A stretch of DNA of 16,892 nt from Stagnihabitans sp039932095 (GTDB lineage: Bacteria > Pseudomonadota > Alphaproteobacteria > Rhodobacterales > Rhodobacteraceae), in assembly GCA_039932095.1 (NCBI GenBank), contig JBDTQR010000090.1, positions 1-16,892 on the forward strand, in the 5' to 3' direction. Positions 15,267 through 16,892 of the stretch are shown in pieces. Below the pieces are notes generated by a model. The model saw only the letters and a list, made by a program, of their open reading frames with translations. It did no database searches and was not told the DNA's origin. A program made the translations under genes and the position numbers. Within the stretch, counting starts at the first letter, position 1. Each line of letters starts with the position of its first letter.

Positions 15267-16544
15267 ATGCAGCGGCAGTTTCGACCTCTTGATCTGGCAC
15301 AGGTGACCGCGATCGTCCAATCCATCGCCGGGCAGATGAACTTTCGTGCCGTGATCCATGCCGCCTCGAACGTGGTCCAGGACATTCTGCCCCATGTTCA
15401 TCTTGATGTCGCGCTGACGACCCCGGACGGGCGGCTCGTGACGGCCTACGAGACCGGCCTGCAAACCGAATGGGATGCCGACACCACGGCGTCCAAACCG
15501 GTCGAGACCAGCCCGATCCGCACCCTGCTGCGCGGCCAGGTCGATCATATCCTGACCGAAGATGCCCAGGCCGACCCGCGCTTTCACTTTGTCGGGGCGT
15601 TCTCGACGCCGATCTTCGCGGTCGGGCTGCGCGGCCGGTTGCATGTGCCCTTGAAAGTCGAGGGCCGGGTGTTTGGCGCGCTGTCGTTTTCCACCCAGGA
15701 CCGCGGCTCGTACCAGCCTGCGGATATTGCCAATGCCCGGATCGTGGCGGAAATCCTTTCGGGCTACTTTTCCGCCCTGCAGCAAAGCGAACTGGCCCGC
15801 CGCCGCGAGATCGAGCAGGTGGCAACCGAAGTCCGCGCCCAAAGCCTGCGGACCGGCGCGCGGCAGTTGACCGAGGCGCTGGAGAATGCCCGCAAGTCCA
15901 TCGGCATGGACCTGCACGATCAGACCCTCGCCGACCTGACCCGGATCGCCCGCAGCCTCAAGCGGCTTTCGGCCAGCGAGCAGATCAGGGGCCAGGAATT
16001 GCATCCGCTGGAAGAGGACATCAGCCATTGCCTGCGCGAGCTGCGCGTCATCATCGACGACGCACGGCCTGCGGTGCTGGAGCTGTTCGGCTTTGTGCAG
16101 GCCGTCGAGGCCTTGCTGGAGCAATGCGCCCAGACCTCGCCAACACCTTTGCGCTGGACGCTCAAGGACCAAAGCGAAGGCGCCATCGACCAGCTGCCGC
16201 AACCGACCCAAGTGGCGCTGTACCGCATCGTACAGGAGGCGATCAACAATGCCGGCAAACATGCCCGCGCCGGCCGGCTGGATGTTGTCATGGCGGTGCG
16301 GCAGAAGCGGATCGTCATTTCAGTCCGCGACGATGGCGGTGGCATCGGCAAGATCGCCGGCCGACCAACCAGCGGCCTGCGCAACATGACGACCCGCGCC
16401 GCGCTGATCGACGCCGAGCTGGATGTGCGGTCCACCAGCAAGGGCACCGAAGTACGGCTGCGTCTGGTACGCGATACGCTTGAATTCATGCCCAAGTTTC
16501 GCCGCGCCGCCAACGCGGCTTCCAGCCCCAAAAGCCCGCCATGA
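15267..16544 (+). CDS. Soluble GAF-domain sensor histidine kinase (NarL/DesK-type HisKA_3)
   Basis: This is a cytoplasmic two-component sensor kinase of 425 residues from the chosen start. Residues about 5-170 form a GAF-like sensor domain (the block RVFGALSFSTQDRGSY is typical), and 175-215 is a helical linker. The phosphorylation site is His217 in IGMDLHDQTLADL, the HD-x-x pattern of HisKA_3 kinases. The ATPase domain shows an N-box (EAINNAGKHA, about 324-333), a G1 box DDGGGIG (355-361) and GLRNMTTRA as G2. No membrane segment is present, so it senses an intracellular signal. An in-frame ATG at 15213 would add 18 residues, but it has no ribosome site, whereas AGGGA precedes 15267. The stop overlaps the response-regulator start as ATGA. 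Divergence from the lactonase/CUT2 operon suggests that it controls it (inference). Confidence 0.92.
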   Translation: MQRQFRPLDLAQVTAIVQSIAGQMNFRAVIHAASNVVQDILPHVHLDVALTTPDGRLVTAYETGLQTEWDADTTASKPVETSPIRTLLRGQVDHILTEDAQADPRFHFVGAFSTPIFAVGLRGRLHVPLKVEGRVFGALSFSTQDRGSYQPADIANARIVAEILSGYFSALQQSELARRREIEQVATEVRAQSLRTGARQLTEALENARKSIGMDLHDQTLADLTRIARSLKRLSASEQIRGQELHPLEEDISHCLRELRVIIDDARPAVLELFGFVQAVEALLEQCAQTSPTPLRWTLKDQSEGAIDQLPQPTQVALYRIVQEAINNAGKHARAGRLDVVMAVRQKRIVISVRDDGGGIGKIAGRPTSGLRNMTTRAALIDAELDVRSTSKGTEVRLRLVRDTLEFMPKFRRAANAASSPKSPP

Positions 16545-16892
16545 GTACCTATCTGATTGCCGAAGACGACCCGTTGCACCGCGACTTTCTGCGCGAAGTC
16601 ATCGGCCATTGCGAGATTGGCTGCACCAGACTTGCCGAGGTCGACAATGGCGAAGAAGCCATCCGGGTGGCGCGGGAAGTCGAAGTGGCGGGTGCAATTC
16701 TGGATCTGTAGATGCCGCGCAAGACCGGCGTCCAGGTCGCCAAAGCCTTGTGGGCGCAACAGCCGAACCTGCCGATCATATTCTGGTCGAACTATGCCGA
16801 CGAGGCCTATGTTCGCGGCATCGCCCGCATCGTGCCGCCGCAGGCGACCTATGGCTATATTCTCAAGACCGCATCCCGGGACCGGCTGCTGC
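16541..16892 (+). pseudogene. Response regulator receiver domain interrupted by an in-frame TAG (3' end outside window)
   Basis: The frame beginning at 16541 encodes a receiver domain and overlaps the kinase stop as ATGA. The acidic pocket is Glu8-Asp9-Asp10 and the phospho-acceptor is Asp55 in AILDL. Codon 57 is TAG (16709-16711), where families of this kind read LDLxMPxxxG. Directly after it the same frame continues as MPRKTGVQVAKAL and keeps the expected Ser83 (FWSNYA) and Lys109 (ILKTAS) of a functional receiver, with no further stop to the window end. A single CAG-to-TAG change would explain it. The gene may be a recent nonsense mutant, a sequencing or assembly error, or read through. 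The output domain lies beyond the window, probably a LuxR-type helix-turn-helix given the kinase class (inference). The ATG right after the stop has no ribosome site. Confidence 0.8.

Noticed and set aside
15087..16262. A long open frame on the minus strand opposite the kinase gene, and similar long frames opposite the aldehyde dehydrogenase, binding-protein and ATPase genes
   Set aside because: GC-rich codon bias keeps antisense frames open. Their translations show no family motifs and they lie fully over genes with clear catalytic motifs.
16712..16892. The ATG directly after the TAG as a separate small gene
   Set aside because: It has no ribosome site and begins in the middle of a receiver domain, so it is the continuation of the interrupted response regulator.

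Overview
The window is GC-rich and densely packed, with short intergenic gaps, ATGA start/stop overlaps, and protein sequences that look alphaproteobacterial, probably Rhodobacteraceae-like. That placement is an inference from composition and protein style; there is no rRNA or other marker gene here. No tRNA, rRNA, CRISPR array, insertion sequence or phage gene was seen. No gene-free stretch exceeds about 220 bases. The content is carbohydrate or polyol uptake and catabolism with its regulators.

Region A (1-5079, minus strand) reads as one operon: an IclR-type regulator, a Gfo/Idh/MocA NAD(P)-dependent dehydrogenase, a ThDP enzyme resembling the inositol ring-opening hydrolase IolD, and an aldehyde dehydrogenase cut by the left window edge. 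This is a plausible oxidise, ring-open, oxidise-the-aldehyde route for a cyclitol or related sugar. The usual inositol partners IolE, IolB, IolC and IolJ are not in the window. Region B (5297-9407, plus strand) diverges from it and encodes a complete CUT1-type ABC importer: Tat-exported binding protein, two MalF/MalG-like permeases and a MalK/UgpC-like ATPase. The 217-base divergent gap holds a 35-bp near-perfect palindrome that is a good operator candidate for the IclR protein.

Region C (9441-15059, minus strand) converges on region B. It encodes an SMP-30/gluconolactonase-family lactonase followed by a CUT2-type (ribose-like) importer: Tat-exported binding protein, permease, double-domain ATPase and a second permease. 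Region D (15267-16892, plus strand) diverges from the lactonase. It encodes a soluble GAF-domain histidine kinase and, overlapping it by ATGA, a response regulator. The regulator's frame is interrupted by an in-frame TAG two codons after the phospho-acceptor aspartate, and the gene runs off the right edge.

Working model (inference): the two importers bring in one or two related polyols or sugars. The lactonase and the Gfo/Idh dehydrogenase could act on sugar lactones, and the IolD-like enzyme plus aldehyde dehydrogenase process a ring-opened product. Regulation would come from the IclR repressor/activator on the left and the two-component pair on the right. The most unusual items are the interrupted response regulator, the incomplete inositol-like gene set, the long IclR-region palindrome, and the non-canonical first signature motif of the CUT2 ATPase.
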